DNA of 64,000 bases from a virus: the IMG/VR virus record IMGVR_UViG_3300046170_000450, positions 1 to 64,000 of that record; one strand, 5' to 3'. The stretch's first letter is position 1. Every line of letters begins with the position of its first letter. The notes below the pieces were generated by a model, which searched no databases, was not told the DNA's origin, and saw nothing but the letters and a program-made list of their open reading frames with translations. Positions 1-9,452 of the stretch are shown one piece after another. A program made the position numbers and the translations under genes.

Positions 1-663
1 AATAATTTTAACACCTGTATATATATCTGTCATTGAGGCGGAATGGAATCTTAAATCATTTGCATTTGATCTAGAAATAACAACATCTGATGAACCTGTG
101 ATTTTAGAAAATTCTTCAAATCCGCCGAACATACTGCCGCTGACCGCATCAGATTCTTGACCAAAAGTTAAATAATCTATTGGCAGCGCTTTATAGAATA
201 TGTTCTGCTCGATTTTATTATCGATATCGCCAGAATTAATTGTTATGAATATAGATTCATCTCCAGACTGCAATGAGACGGCTTCAGAATCAATTCTATT
301 TGTAAAAGCAATAGTATCTGGCTTAAATGTTGAATCGGATCCAGTATAAACATCAACACCCTTTATGTTTTGAATTGATAAGCCAGTATTGCCATTCAAA
401 TCACCAGAAAAAAAAGTTTTTAAAGTTATAAAACCTTCTAAAACTCTTATATCTTCCATAAGCAATAAACCTTCACCAGTTGGCTCAAAAAGAAGATTTT
501 CGCCATTAAATTCTACTCCTGTAATCGCGAACTTTGGGAATTCGACATTTAAAGTTCCAGACCCGCTAGAGAAGCCAGCTCCGCCATCTGAACTTACAAA
601 GCATTCAAGTTGATATCCAGATGTTGCTGGATGCTGCCCCACTACTACTTGATTAAATCTCAT
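1..663 (-). CDS. Tail-associated protein downstream of J, partial
   Basis: An open frame of 221 codons starts with ATG at 663 and runs off the left window edge without a stop. Its start overlaps the TGA of the J-like gene (ATGA), so the two are translationally coupled. The visible part is rich in Gly, Ser, Thr and Asn, with stretches such as FSGDLNGNTGLSIQN, as is common in phage fibre and baseplate proteins. No catalytic motif or domain is recognised. The position after gpJ suggests a tail-tip accessory or fibre protein; that is inference. Confidence 0.7.
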   Translation of the reverse strand, partial: MRFNQVVVGQHPATSGYQLECFVSSDGGAGFSSGSGTLNVEFPKFAITGVEFNGENLLFEPTGEGLLLMEDIRVLEGFITLKTFFSGDLNGNTGLSIQNIKGVDVYTGSDSTFKPDTIAFTNRIDSEAVSLQSGDESIFITINSGDIDNKIEQNIFYKALPIDYLTFGQESDAVSGSMFGGFEEFSKITGSSDVVISRSNANDLRFHSASMTDIYTGVKII

Positions 664-3600
664 AATGTACCTGTAACTCCTATTTGCATAAAATTAAAAT
701 TAGAACTAGATAATCTATTTATTATTTCTTCGGATCTTTCTATATTACCTACTAAGTTTATTGTTGTATTTTCAGAAGCATCTATTAATGATGGGAAACC
801 TGTTATATTGAATATAAATTCAGTATTTGCATCACCCGTAAAACCAGTGAAAAAACTGTTTGGATCGCTAAAATAATTCCCTACGGTTGCCCCACTTATC
901 AATGAGAAATATTTATTAAGATGTCCACTAGTCAAGGCTTCTCCATTTAATTCTGAATTTCCTAAAACCTTAAAACCTGTTTGAGAATTTAAATTTACAC
1001 CAACAAAAGGAGTAAGTCCAGAAAAAGATGGAGGAGAGCTTGTCCCCAAAGCGTCCACCCCAGTCCAAGAGATAACATTCCAAGGGTAATCAACATTACT
1101 ACCTCCTTCCCAAGCTATTTTGCCAAAACTTACACTTCCAGCATCTTCATCGGTCAATATCCATTTAGTTCCATCTAGTTTAAATCTTAACCCACTTGTA
1201 GTTATATTTTGGAACAAGGGAGAAGATCCAGTATAATCCCCATCGAATGTATTTATATTTCCAGAAACGCCCGTTCCAACGCCAGTAATATTAAATTCGG
1301 TTATAAAAGATTCATCTCTAAGTCCAGTTATGGATGTATTTACATTGAAATTTGTGGCATCATCTAAATATCCTGTTAATCCATTTTCTCTATCAACTAC
1401 TATTTGTAAAAAATGTAAATTGCCATCGTTTAATGTTGTTGCGCCAGTAGCCGCCAAATAGTCCGTTCCATTTAAATTTAAATAATTTTTTCCATCACCA
1501 GATTGGAACCAAGCTAGGCCAGTTCCATTTTTTTGAGATTCTAACAAATATTGTTTGCCATTTAAATTGCTATTAAATTTGAACCAAGCCGCCAATGTGA
1601 AATTGCCAGTATCTATTTGAAGGTTTTCTCCAGTAATGAGTATATGGTTTGTTGCACCTCCAGTTAATTGAGATCTAAGCCCTGGCTCCAAACCTGTTTC
1701 TAACATATGCTGGAAAGCTCTATTTTGATTTCCTGTTCTGTGAACAACAAAGAACTTATCATCAAAGTCTGAATTGTCTCCAGATCTTTGGCACATAACG
1801 GCATATTGATCATGGGCGAATCTTAGTCCTACATTATTTGTTCCATTAGCTGGTTCTAAAATAGCGTCAGATGAAAATTGAAAAGATTGTTCTCCAGTAG
1901 CGCAATAATTCAATGACAATATCGGTAGATCACTAACAGAAGAAACATTAAATATATTTTGATCTAAAGCTATATAAGCGTATAAACCAGTTCCATCAGC
2001 GACAGTCAAATCTGACTGAAAAGATTTGAAGAAAAACCCACTTGTTGAAACCCCCGTTATGCAAGTATCTGAAAAATAAGTTTCTGTCGTTGTGTTGGGT
2101 TCTTGAAGTTGCACAAACACTCTAGGGGCAACATTGAAATCTTCATGGAAACTCACAAACTGATAATCGGAAGTATTATTATTATTGACCTTGCCTATTT
2201 GTATTGTTTTTGAAGCTCCATTAAATTTAAAAAGCCCTGTTTTTGATGCTACATAAGCGTATTTACTGTTTCTTTCCGAAATACCAGTAACAGAAAATCC
2301 CGAAGATGTGGAGTTTATCCTTCCAATGGGTTTGGAAAAATCGCTATAATCCCCATCAACTATTTGATACATAAAAATCGCAGGTGTCTCATCGAAATTT
2401 TCTCCAAAAGCAAAAGTCTGCGTCGCTGATTCAGAGCCAGTCAATTCAAAACTTGAAACTTCAAAGTCTAGACTTGGAGGCATTATATATTTTCCGTCTC
2501 CAGTGTAATTAAATGCAGTATTTAATTCTGAGTTTGATATTGTTACAGAATTTTCATTCGAGAGTATTTTAAAATTATTTTTTATAATATTGCCTGCATT
2601 ATCTTTTAAATTAATCACTTGATCATTTACTGTATCTATTACAGAAGCTCCGCTATTTCCGAATATATCTTCAAATTCGAAACTAACAACAGTATTTATA
2701 TTCGGGTCACGTTCAAAAAAAGAATTTTGAGCAGTTCCAGTTTCATTTATATTGTCATATGATGACTGGTATGCAGTATTTATAAAAATATTTTGATATT
2801 CAACAAAATTATCTTGAGCGGTGAATCCGAAATCAGATACTTGCGTAGTAAAGGATACCGATGTAGCGTCACTACTTCTTGATTTAATCGGGGTTATGTT
2901 TTCCGAAAATACATTTATTTCATAATCTCCAATTTGATCTATTTTTGCCTCCCCACTTAAAGTAAATACTGTTGTTGAACTGGCACTTTTAAAAACTTCA
3001 GAAATTATAACATTTGTATTTGGCTCTTCTAGAAATACAATATATTTTTCAGGAATCCCCGAAGCTGGATCTGTTATTGTTATAGGTAAACTCAGGGACT
3101 GGTCGGCGTTTTGAATTTTTGCCCCAGTTACTACTGAAGCTGGCTTGACTGGCCTAATCACGTCAGTTATTCTTAAATCTGGCTGAAATGTATCATCTTC
3201 AGTATCAAATGCGATATTTTCTTCAACAAATTTAAATTTGCCAGTATGATGAATTGTTGCGGATATATTAAATCCTTTTTCTTTATCTTCTTGTATATTT
3301 AATACCCTATAATAATTTGGAGATCTACCGCTCGCATCGATATTGTAAATAGACCCATGCCTTATATTGACATCTTTTTCTGAGAACCATTGGCTTTGAG
3401 CATTCCCATCTGTAAAATTGTTCAAGCCATTTATATATATAGCTACTCCACTATCTACTACATCATAACTCGATCCAGAACCGCCTGGTTTAATTTGTAA
3501 AGATATTACTTGCGGGTTATGTATCTCCCTATAAAGTTCATTATTACTAGATGGATTTCTGTAAAAATCATCGATTCCAGATTTTCCTACTGGATTATAT

Positions 3601-5819
3601 ATATGTATATTCCCTCCAGTTATATAATCTAATTGATCGCTGCCAATAGCTGGTTCGACAATTATAGCTTTTGGGCCCTGCCCATTAGTTAATGTTGCGA
3701 TGTTGCTAGTTCCATCTGGATCATAGTAAGTCGTCTGTCCACTTGCTCCTAATATTGTACCGAAATTTTTAGTGAAATTTCTCATTTCATCTTCGACCAT
3801 AATTACATCTCCTGGCTCTATTAGAAGACCTTCAAATCCAGCATTAAAAGAAACTGTTTCAGTCGTGTATTGGGATTCAAATAAAATGTATTTAGCTAAT
3901 CTATGAGCTTGAGATCTGGAAGTTACACCAATGCCATCTATTTGCTTAAAATTTAATCCTACATATTTAATAGCTTCAGTATCTTCGACGTATTCTGTTG
4001 CACTTCTGTAATTATTTTTTTTGTCTAAAAAAGAAACTTCTACAGCAGATAATTTAGTTGATTTATCTACATCTGCATAAGAAAACATTCCATCTTTAAC
4101 ATTTAAATTATTAAAAATTAAATGAGGGGGAAACTTATTTTCTTTTGGCGCTGTAGTAGAGGTATTATTAAAGTCTTCGAAAAAATAAGGTCTATCCACT
4201 TTAACAGTCACGCAAGAATTATTAAAATAAGTCATCGCTCTGAAAGACCGAGCTAAATCTTGAAGCGCTTCAAAAGCCCCTAATTGATCTTTTATAATAA
4301 TATTGCAGCTAAATCTTGGTTCTAAACCCCCTAACCCATCATCTAGACCAATGAAATAGCCAGCACCGCCATAATCATTTGTTGTTTTGCTTCCATCATT
4401 CATTGTGACGGCATCACAATACATGCTTATTTCATACAGAGTCCACTTATCAACAATTTCTACATCCCTTAAGTGGGACCCTATTCCATATCTAGTATTG
4501 ATCAAAAGATCATAATAAATCCAAGCAGGATTGTCAGACCATCCAAATTTAAATGTCCCATCCCAGTTTCCATTGTAAATTTGGTTACCTCTTGTCGACC
4601 CGTCACTAGAAAATCTTCTATCAGATCCATCCACATTAATTGGGTTATAATTAGAAGGTATCAAGATTTTTTTACCTTTAAGTCTGAAAGTCCTAGTCGG
4701 AACTTGCGGAAAGTATTTAGAATCTATAGAATTGGCAACGTAGCAAGAATTTGGGTAGACATAAGTCTGATCATTTATTTCCGTTATAGTGGCGACCCCA
4801 ATCTCTCTTTTAATTAAATTGGAATAAGTTTCGTATTCTGATTTTCTCACTCTTACAAAATTATATATATCAGTATCAGACAAAGCTGGTAAAGTTATAT
4901 TTTCCAAACTAATCGAATATGGGGCAGTTATGATTCCACTTATTGATATTACCCCGTTACCACTACCGAGAGTCACCCCCTTGCCGCTTCTGGTTGTGAA
5001 TGATGCTGTTTGGGTTGTTTCTACACCATTTTTATTAACCTTTCCTACGACCACCTGGACACTTACGGTTAATGGCAAAGGTGTTCCCATCTTACTTTTT
5101 CCTGCATCATTTTCAGATGCAGCAGCATAACTTTTTGTATCGCTAAGACCGTCTATTTGTAAACCAATTGTTAATTTATTTACATTTTTGTCATAATTGA
5201 TGTGGTTGAACGGCTTTTCTAAAACTTCTCTTACTCCCAAGTTTTGCCAGTTCACAAAGTCTCTAGCTTCCGTACCTTCGAATCTAACATCTCTACTACC
5301 ATTGCCCGTTCTTGCTCCATTGTCTTTATCTTCATATATTGGATTCTCGAATTCGTCGTACCCTATAATATCTCCAAATCTAGTCATATCATACGGTCCT
5401 TTTATCGGAGTTGATATCTTATGCAACTTACTTGGCGTTTTTACTATAGAACTAGCTTTTTGAAATTCGGAGCCATCTCTAAATTCTACATCATATTTTG
5501 AATGCGTTGGCTGATTTGTTTCTTCCCTTAATGAAATATCGTTAAAGTAAATACCTTTATCGATTCCATTTGTTGAACTACCAATTGTGTTATTGTCTTG
5601 TTTAAACTCTTTTTTGGCGTAATCCCCCTGCAAAAGTAATCCTTTTTTATCTGTGAGGCCAGCTACTGGGCCTTCACAGATCAAATCTAATGCTTCATAA
5701 ATCTGAAAACCAATTTTTGAAAAAGTTCCATCTGGAGGCATAAGATAAGAGGGCTTAGCTCCCTTACTTCTACCAGCGATTGATATTTTTTTTCTAAGTC
5801 TGTTTTTATAAAAACTCAT
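660..5819 (-). CDS. J: Tail tip attachment protein, lambda gpJ-like
   Basis: A 1719-residue protein, longer than lambda gpJ (about 1130). The N-terminal part has the features of the tip attachment family: basic start, LMPPDGTFSKIGFQIYEALD, ISLREETNQPT and YDVEFRDGSEFQ, followed by the central IEPGDVIMVEDE stretch. A fibronectin-III-like segment lies near residues 890-980. Near residues 1380-1500 there is a concanavalin/LamG-like domain (LAAWFKFNSNLNGKQYLLES, then LHFLQIVVDREN), which suggests glycan binding at the tip. It is the last of the adjacent L-K-I-J genes and abuts gpI. In lambda, gpJ binds the host receptor; the same role here is inferred from family and order. Confidence 0.9.
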   Translation of the reverse strand: MSFYKNRLRKKISIAGRSKGAKPSYLMPPDGTFSKIGFQIYEALDLICEGPVAGLTDKKGLLLQGDYAKKEFKQDNNTIGSSTNGIDKGIYFNDISLREETNQPTHSKYDVEFRDGSEFQKASSIVKTPSKLHKISTPIKGPYDMTRFGDIIGYDEFENPIYEDKDNGARTGNGSRDVRFEGTEARDFVNWQNLGVREVLEKPFNHINYDKNVNKLTIGLQIDGLSDTKSYAAASENDAGKSKMGTPLPLTVSVQVVVGKVNKNGVETTQTASFTTRSGKGVTLGSGNGVISISGIITAPYSISLENITLPALSDTDIYNFVRVRKSEYETYSNLIKREIGVATITEINDQTYVYPNSCYVANSIDSKYFPQVPTRTFRLKGKKILIPSNYNPINVDGSDRRFSSDGSTRGNQIYNGNWDGTFKFGWSDNPAWIYYDLLINTRYGIGSHLRDVEIVDKWTLYEISMYCDAVTMNDGSKTTNDYGGAGYFIGLDDGLGGLEPRFSCNIIIKDQLGAFEALQDLARSFRAMTYFNNSCVTVKVDRPYFFEDFNNTSTTAPKENKFPPHLIFNNLNVKDGMFSYADVDKSTKLSAVEVSFLDKKNNYRSATEYVEDTEAIKYVGLNFKQIDGIGVTSRSQAHRLAKYILFESQYTTETVSFNAGFEGLLIEPGDVIMVEDEMRNFTKNFGTILGASGQTTYYDPDGTSNIATLTNGQGPKAIIVEPAIGSDQLDYITGGNIHIYNPVGKSGIDDFYRNPSSNNELYREIHNPQVISLQIKPGGSGSSYDVVDSGVAIYINGLNNFTDGNAQSQWFSEKDVNIRHGSIYNIDASGRSPNYYRVLNIQEDKEKGFNISATIHHTGKFKFVEENIAFDTEDDTFQPDLRITDVIRPVKPASVVTGAKIQNADQSLSLPITITDPASGIPEKYIVFLEEPNTNVIISEVFKSASSTTVFTLSGEAKIDQIGDYEINVFSENITPIKSRSSDATSVSFTTQVSDFGFTAQDNFVEYQNIFINTAYQSSYDNINETGTAQNSFFERDPNINTVVSFEFEDIFGNSGASVIDTVNDQVINLKDNAGNIIKNNFKILSNENSVTISNSELNTAFNYTGDGKYIMPPSLDFEVSSFELTGSESATQTFAFGENFDETPAIFMYQIVDGDYSDFSKPIGRINSTSSGFSVTGISERNSKYAYVASKTGLFKFNGASKTIQIGKVNNNNTSDYQFVSFHEDFNVAPRVFVQLQEPNTTTETYFSDTCITGVSTSGFFFKSFQSDLTVADGTGLYAYIALDQNIFNVSSVSDLPILSLNYCATGEQSFQFSSDAILEPANGTNNVGLRFAHDQYAVMCQRSGDNSDFDDKFFVVHRTGNQNRAFQHMLETGLEPGLRSQLTGGATNHILITGENLQIDTGNFTLAAWFKFNSNLNGKQYLLESQKNGTGLAWFQSGDGKNYLNLNGTDYLAATGATTLNDGNLHFLQIVVDRENGLTGYLDDATNFNVNTSITGLRDESFITEFNITGVGTGVSGNINTFDGDYTGSSPLFQNITTSGLRFKLDGTKWILTDEDAGSVSFGKIAWEGGSNVDYPWNVISWTGVDALGTSSPPSFSGLTPFVGVNLNSQTGFKVLGNSELNGEALTSGHLNKYFSLISGATVGNYFSDPNSFFTGFTGDANTEFIFNITGFPSLIDASENTTINLVGNIERSEEIINRLSSSNFNFMQIGVTGTL

Positions 5820-6421
5820 TATGCTAAATCTTGGGCAACAACGTTTGTTGAGATAATATTTGATCCAATTCTCAACTCTCCATAAACCAAAGGAATGGGA
5901 AATCCTTGCACTACATTGTTTTCCAAATTGCTAAAAATGTAACTAGATTGATCGATTTTGGTTTCGACCTTCTGATCGGCCATTTTTGGCATTTCGACAG
6001 GAAACAATAAAGACATAACGCCTTGTATTAACATACCTATGGCCAAATTTGCTAAAAATCCACCACCAGCTAATGCGGTTCCCAACGCAGCAAAAGCTGC
6101 GCCTACAAAACCAGCTACTGCGGTTACCGCCGCCACAACAGCCGATACCACAAAAGCCCCATTTACAACGGGCACTATATGCACTTCTTCGGGTGCTTTG
6201 GCGGAAGAAAGCTGCTGTATAGTTTCCCATTTTTTATTTGGATTTTTTGGGTCTATAAACGCATAACTTAGACCTTCTTTAAATCTTGAAATTAAAAAAT
6301 TTCTAACCCTGGAGTTATTTGCATTTAAAGCTCTTGTTATATCCAAAAGCTTGTTTACTTTAAATCTGTGCTGTTTGCCGCAGATTGTAGCTAATTCTCC
6401 ATGTATTATAACATTAGTCAT
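5819..6421 (-). CDS. I: Tail assembly protein, lambda gpI-like
   Basis: 200 residues, close to lambda gpI. The N-terminal part (about 1-80) looks like the compact ubiquitin-like half of the family. A long Ala/Gly-rich hydrophobic stretch (about 88-140, including VVSAVVAAVTAVAGFVGAAF) is typical of gpI. The C-terminus ends in a conserved-looking QGFPIPLVYGELRIGSNI segment. It overlaps K upstream by 8 bases and directly abuts J, as in lambda-like tail-tip operons. gpI is needed for tail-tip assembly but is not found in the mature lambda virion. Confidence 0.85.
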   Translation of the reverse strand: MTNVIIHGELATICGKQHRFKVNKLLDITRALNANNSRVRNFLISRFKEGLSYAFIDPKNPNKKWETIQQLSSAKAPEEVHIVPVVNGAFVVSAVVAAVTAVAGFVGAAFAALGTALAGGGFLANLAIGMLIQGVMSLLFPVEMPKMADQKVETKIDQSSYIFSNLENNVVQGFPIPLVYGELRIGSNIISTNVVAQDLA

Positions 6422-6827
6422 CCAAAAACTCCTTTAATCTTATTACACCTTTTTCTAGTCTTTCGAAATGAGGCATGTCAAATAAGCAAAATCTTTCAGT
6501 AGTTAAAGAATATATCAAAAATGGGTAAAGACAATTTTTTGAATTTTCGATATCGTACTCAGAGGGATCTTCTTTAGCACTAACGTGGGTATGGAATATC
6601 GCCAAAAGCTCGCCGCTTAATTTCCTTTCTAAAAAATCTGCGGGGTTTATTATAAAAATATCATTATCCTTTGAATGATTCTTTGCTGGCTTTAAAAAAA
6701 GCTCTCCATCTCCATAACACACAAAACCGCAAACTTCCTTACTCGTGTCTGTATTCGCGTATTCTACAAGATCGTTTATAAATTTATCCTTTTGGTGGGT
6801 ATGCATGAGTTCCTGGGTATCCTCCAA
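6414..6827 (-). CDS. K: Tail assembly protein K-like, JAMM/MPN metallopeptidase domain
   Basis: 137 residues carrying a complete JAMM zinc-peptidase signature: Glu31, His79-Thr-His81, then seven residues to Ser89, then Asp92. Lambda gpK joins an MPN domain to an NlpC/P60 domain; here only the MPN part is present, so the cell-wall hydrolase half is absent or encoded elsewhere. The start lies 44 bases inside the end of the L gene, and the end overlaps gpI. The enzyme class is well supported by motif and gene order; its natural substrate is unknown. Confidence 0.85.
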   Translation of the reverse strand: MEDTQELMHTHQKDKFINDLVEYANTDTSKEVCGFVCYGDGELFLKPAKNHSKDNDIFIINPADFLERKLSGELLAIFHTHVSAKEDPSEYDIENSKNCLYPFLIYSLTTERFCLFDMPHFERLEKGVIRLKEFLDD

Positions 6828-7755
6828 ACCTTAATTGGCCTGGAAATCTTAATTTACAATCAGAGACTTTTTTTGAGCATTCATCTTTTTGCCAATTTTT
6901 TGATATCGGTGGAAAATTTTCATTCCCCGATACGCCATTAGCGACACAAACATAATATGTTTTTAACCTTTCTGCTGGAGCAGACAAATCGGTTTCATCT
7001 TCTTTTCTTATGACAAAATTTTCAATTTGGACGAAAACGCAATCACCCTTGTTATAAGTATTGCTATTTTTCCATAATCCCTTAATTGTTGATGGAGATA
7101 CAGCAGCTCCGCTAGCATCCGTGAATGGTTGAGAATTTGAGGTGGTTTTTGGCTTCCCCGCGTACCTGCATCCATGTCCTCTGTATATCCACGTACAGTA
7201 TCTAGAATAAACATTTCTATTGGGAATATATACATTATCTAATTCAAAAACGGTAGATAATTCAAATTCAACCAATTCTTTTGTTTCCGTAGTTCTTCTG
7301 TTTATGTAAAAAGTCTGATCAGGTAGGAACATTTCGCCAGAAGCTTCGCTCGCTTGTGTAGAAATGTCAAAATATGGGTTTTTACTTCCTTCAAAATTTA
7401 TATCATCTAAAAACCTTGCAAAAGTTCGTTTTCTAACCACTTTCGCACCGATTAAGTTATTATGGACTTTTAAATATTTAGATATAACATATTGTATATT
7501 GGATACCTTGAGCCTTGGTCTAGGCAAGCTATTATCTCCTTTAACTTCGAAACCTTCAGTTTCCATTGGATATGATATAAATTCCTGCCCTTGCCAAACA
7601 ATCCTATCTGAAATTGATTTTTGATATGGGGTTAGAGCTAAGACGCTATTTTGATCTTCTGGCCAGTCATAATATATTAAATAAAATTCTAAAATTTGAC
7701 TGGGTTCTAGAGACATAGCCTCTGAAGCCACTTTTTGGTTTATTCCTTCTGCCAT
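6784..7755 (-). CDS. L: Minor tail protein L-like
   Basis: 323 residues, first gene of the tail-tip unit. The N-terminal part (ILEFYLIYYDWPEDQN, IVWQGQEFISYPMETEGFE) matches the gpL layout. Cysteines in SRYCTWIYRGHGCRYAG and in the C-terminal DECSKKVSDCKLRFPGQLRF region correspond to the cysteine set that coordinates an iron-sulfur cluster in lambda gpL. The ending FGGYPGTHAYP is also typical. Its ATG lies 8 bases after a candidate late promoter. In lambda, gpL works with gpH, K, I and J to build the tail tip. Confidence 0.85.
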   Translation of the reverse strand: MAEGINQKVASEAMSLEPSQILEFYLIYYDWPEDQNSVLALTPYQKSISDRIVWQGQEFISYPMETEGFEVKGDNSLPRPRLKVSNIQYVISKYLKVHNNLIGAKVVRKRTFARFLDDINFEGSKNPYFDISTQASEASGEMFLPDQTFYINRRTTETKELVEFELSTVFELDNVYIPNRNVYSRYCTWIYRGHGCRYAGKPKTTSNSQPFTDASGAAVSPSTIKGLWKNSNTYNKGDCVFVQIENFVIRKEDETDLSAPAERLKTYYVCVANGVSGNENFPPISKNWQKDECSKKVSDCKLRFPGQLRFGGYPGTHAYPPKG

Positions 7756-7763
7756 ATTTAAGT

Positions 7764-7771
7764 TTACACTT
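7764..7771 (-). promoter_or_regulatory. Candidate late promoter before L
   Basis: Motif AAGTGTAA preceded by an AT-rich TAATAATTA stretch; eight bases separate it from the ATG at 7755. One of eleven similar sites that precede only structural, lysis or associated genes. Confidence 0.6.
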
Positions 7772-7795
7772 TAATTATTAAATTTATAATATATT

Positions 7796-8392
7796 ATGAT
7801 CCCCAGAATTAAAGATTTATTTTATAAATACCAAAAAAATATTTATTCGATTTTATCAAATGTGAATAGTCTAGAATACCGCTTCATAACAGAATCTTTG
7901 AATAATATAACCGAAGGGGATATTTGTGAGAATGAGCATCTATCCTGCTATTCTTTTATTATCAGTGTTAAAAATAAGGTAATCAACACTTCTCGATTTA
8001 TTGTAGGTACAAAAACGAATCCAGATTTATTTCGAAAAAATGCATTAAAGATGTTAAATTCTTTAAATATACGCCCTAAAGCGCCCAATGGATTTAAATG
8101 GTACGGCGTTGGTTGGGATATAGAAAACGATCAAATAAAGATATATTTCTTAAAAAAAGATTTTTCTCAAATTTTTTGTAAAGAATTTCGCAGGAGTTCG
8201 GGCGCAAAAATAAGGGAAAAAATTTATCAAGTTGGCAAATATGTCACAACAATGAGAAAGGATGAGAAAATCATAGAACAGATAAACATAAATTCTTTAG
8301 AGCATGAAATTGTAGCCAAAATGAACAGTTTGGGGTTTGATTTAGACACATATAGTGAATACGACAATAAAAAAACATTTTATTTTGATTAA
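7796..8392 (+). CDS. Hypothetical protein, 198 aa
   Basis: A plus-strand ORF divergent from the tail-tip unit. No recognised domain. The sequence is mixed alpha/beta, rich in Lys, Asn and Ile (SFIISVKNKVINTSRFIVGT; KWYGVGWDIENDQIKIYF), with no membrane segment or signal peptide. Sense coding fits the AT-rich codon use of the neighbours. The intergenic region to L (7756-7795) holds the L late promoter and little space for a promoter of its own. Function unknown. Confidence 0.6.
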   Translation: MIPRIKDLFYKYQKNIYSILSNVNSLEYRFITESLNNITEGDICENEHLSCYSFIISVKNKVINTSRFIVGTKTNPDLFRKNALKMLNSLNIRPKAPNGFKWYGVGWDIENDQIKIYFLKKDFSQIFCKEFRRSSGAKIREKIYQVGKYVTTMRKDEKIIEQININSLEHEIVAKMNSLGFDLDTYSEYDNKKTFYFD

Positions 8393-8492
8393 TATGAGCC
8401 AGTATCATTTCACAGAAGAAATAAATCATAAGGAATGTTAATTTTGTACATATTTCTGAAAATGCAAGTAAATCAACAACTGGCAAAATGTT

Positions 8493-8500
8493 TAGTGTAA
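8493..8500 (+). promoter_or_regulatory. Candidate late promoter before first LRR protein
   Basis: TAGTGTAA, eight bases before the ATG at 8509, the same spacing as at L and at the tail-tube-like genes. Confidence 0.55.
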
Positions 8501-8508
8501 TAAATACT

Positions 8509-9444
8509 ATGGCAGACAAAAAAATATCTCAACTCGTTGAACTCACTTCAGCTAACGCAGCAACTGACTTCTTGCCAGTTGTTGATACTAGCGTTGGCGA
8601 AACTAAGAAAATAGCCTTGGCTAATTTGCCGATGAGCGATGCTGCTCTTGCGCAATCTTACCCTTTCACAACGGACATTCAATCTGGCACAGAGCAGACA
8701 CGGAATCTTACGACTATTGATGACACATCTGGGTATGACAACAACAACATCACTTCTATTTACATTGGAAGTAATGTGACTTCGATTGGAAATTATTCGT
8801 TTTACTACGCCCAAAACCTGACTAGCGTCAGTATTCCAGACAGCGTCACATCGATTGGAAATAGTACGTTTTATAGCTGTTCAAACCTGACTAGCGTCAG
8901 TATTCCAGACAGCGTCACATCGATTGGAAGTTATGCGTTTTACTTCTGTCCCTCAACTAGCCTTAATATTCCAGACAGTGTCACATCGATTGGTAATGCT
9001 GCCTTCAGCTCCTCTGGCATAACTAGCGCCAGTATTCCAGACAGCGTCACATCGATTGAAAATTATGTGTTTTACTATGCTTCAAACCTTACCAGTATAA
9101 CTATTCCTGATAGCGTGACTTCGATTGGGGATAGTGCGTTTAACTCCTGCTCAAGTCTTACCAGTATAACTATTCCTAATAGCGTGACTTCGATTGGGAA
9201 TTATGCTTTCACGTACTGCACAAGTCTTACCAGCGCAACTATTGGTAATGGTGTGACTACGATTGGGAGTTATGCGTTCGACTCAGCTTCTAGCCTAGCT
9301 ACAGTTAACTGCCTAGCTACAACTGCTCCAACTTTAGGTTCTGATGTATTTAACAGTATTTCAGCCACAGACATTCACGTTCCAGTAGGAGCAACAGGAT
9401 ACGGAGCTACATATGGAGGTTTGACAGTCCGCGCAGACTTGTAA
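8509..9444 (+). CDS. BspA-type leucine-rich-repeat fibre-like protein, copy 1
   Basis: 311 residues from the ATG at 8509. An in-frame ATG 21 bases upstream exists, but the paralogue at 9453 begins with the same MADKKISQL, which supports 8509. Residues 1-45 (KKISQLVELTSANAATDFLP) look like the short N-terminal module common in phage fibre proteins. Residues about 85-280 are a run of roughly 23-residue LRR_5/BspA repeats with the pattern SVTSIGNYAFYYCxxLTSVSIPD. The C-terminus IHVPVGATGYGATYGGLTV is shared with copy 2. BspA repeats commonly mediate adhesion, so a receptor-binding or decoration role is inferred. Confidence 0.8.
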   Translation: MADKKISQLVELTSANAATDFLPVVDTSVGETKKIALANLPMSDAALAQSYPFTTDIQSGTEQTRNLTTIDDTSGYDNNNITSIYIGSNVTSIGNYSFYYAQNLTSVSIPDSVTSIGNSTFYSCSNLTSVSIPDSVTSIGSYAFYFCPSTSLNIPDSVTSIGNAAFSSSGITSASIPDSVTSIENYVFYYASNLTSITIPDSVTSIGDSAFNSCSSLTSITIPNSVTSIGNYAFTYCTSLTSATIGNGVTTIGSYAFDSASSLATVNCLATTAPTLGSDVFNSISATDIHVPVGATGYGATYGGLTVRADL

Positions 9445-9452
9445 TAAATACT

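Noticed and set aside
4473-5463. Plus-strand ORFs inside the J-like gene
   Set aside because: Antisense shadows of a well-supported coding sequence without ribosome sites or motifs.
8394-8508. A +1 fusion of a 15-codon ORF (MSQYHFTEEINHKEC) to the first LRR gene
   Set aside because: The candidate late promoter and the identical start of the paralogue at 9453 both support initiation at 8509; the upstream piece is too short to judge.
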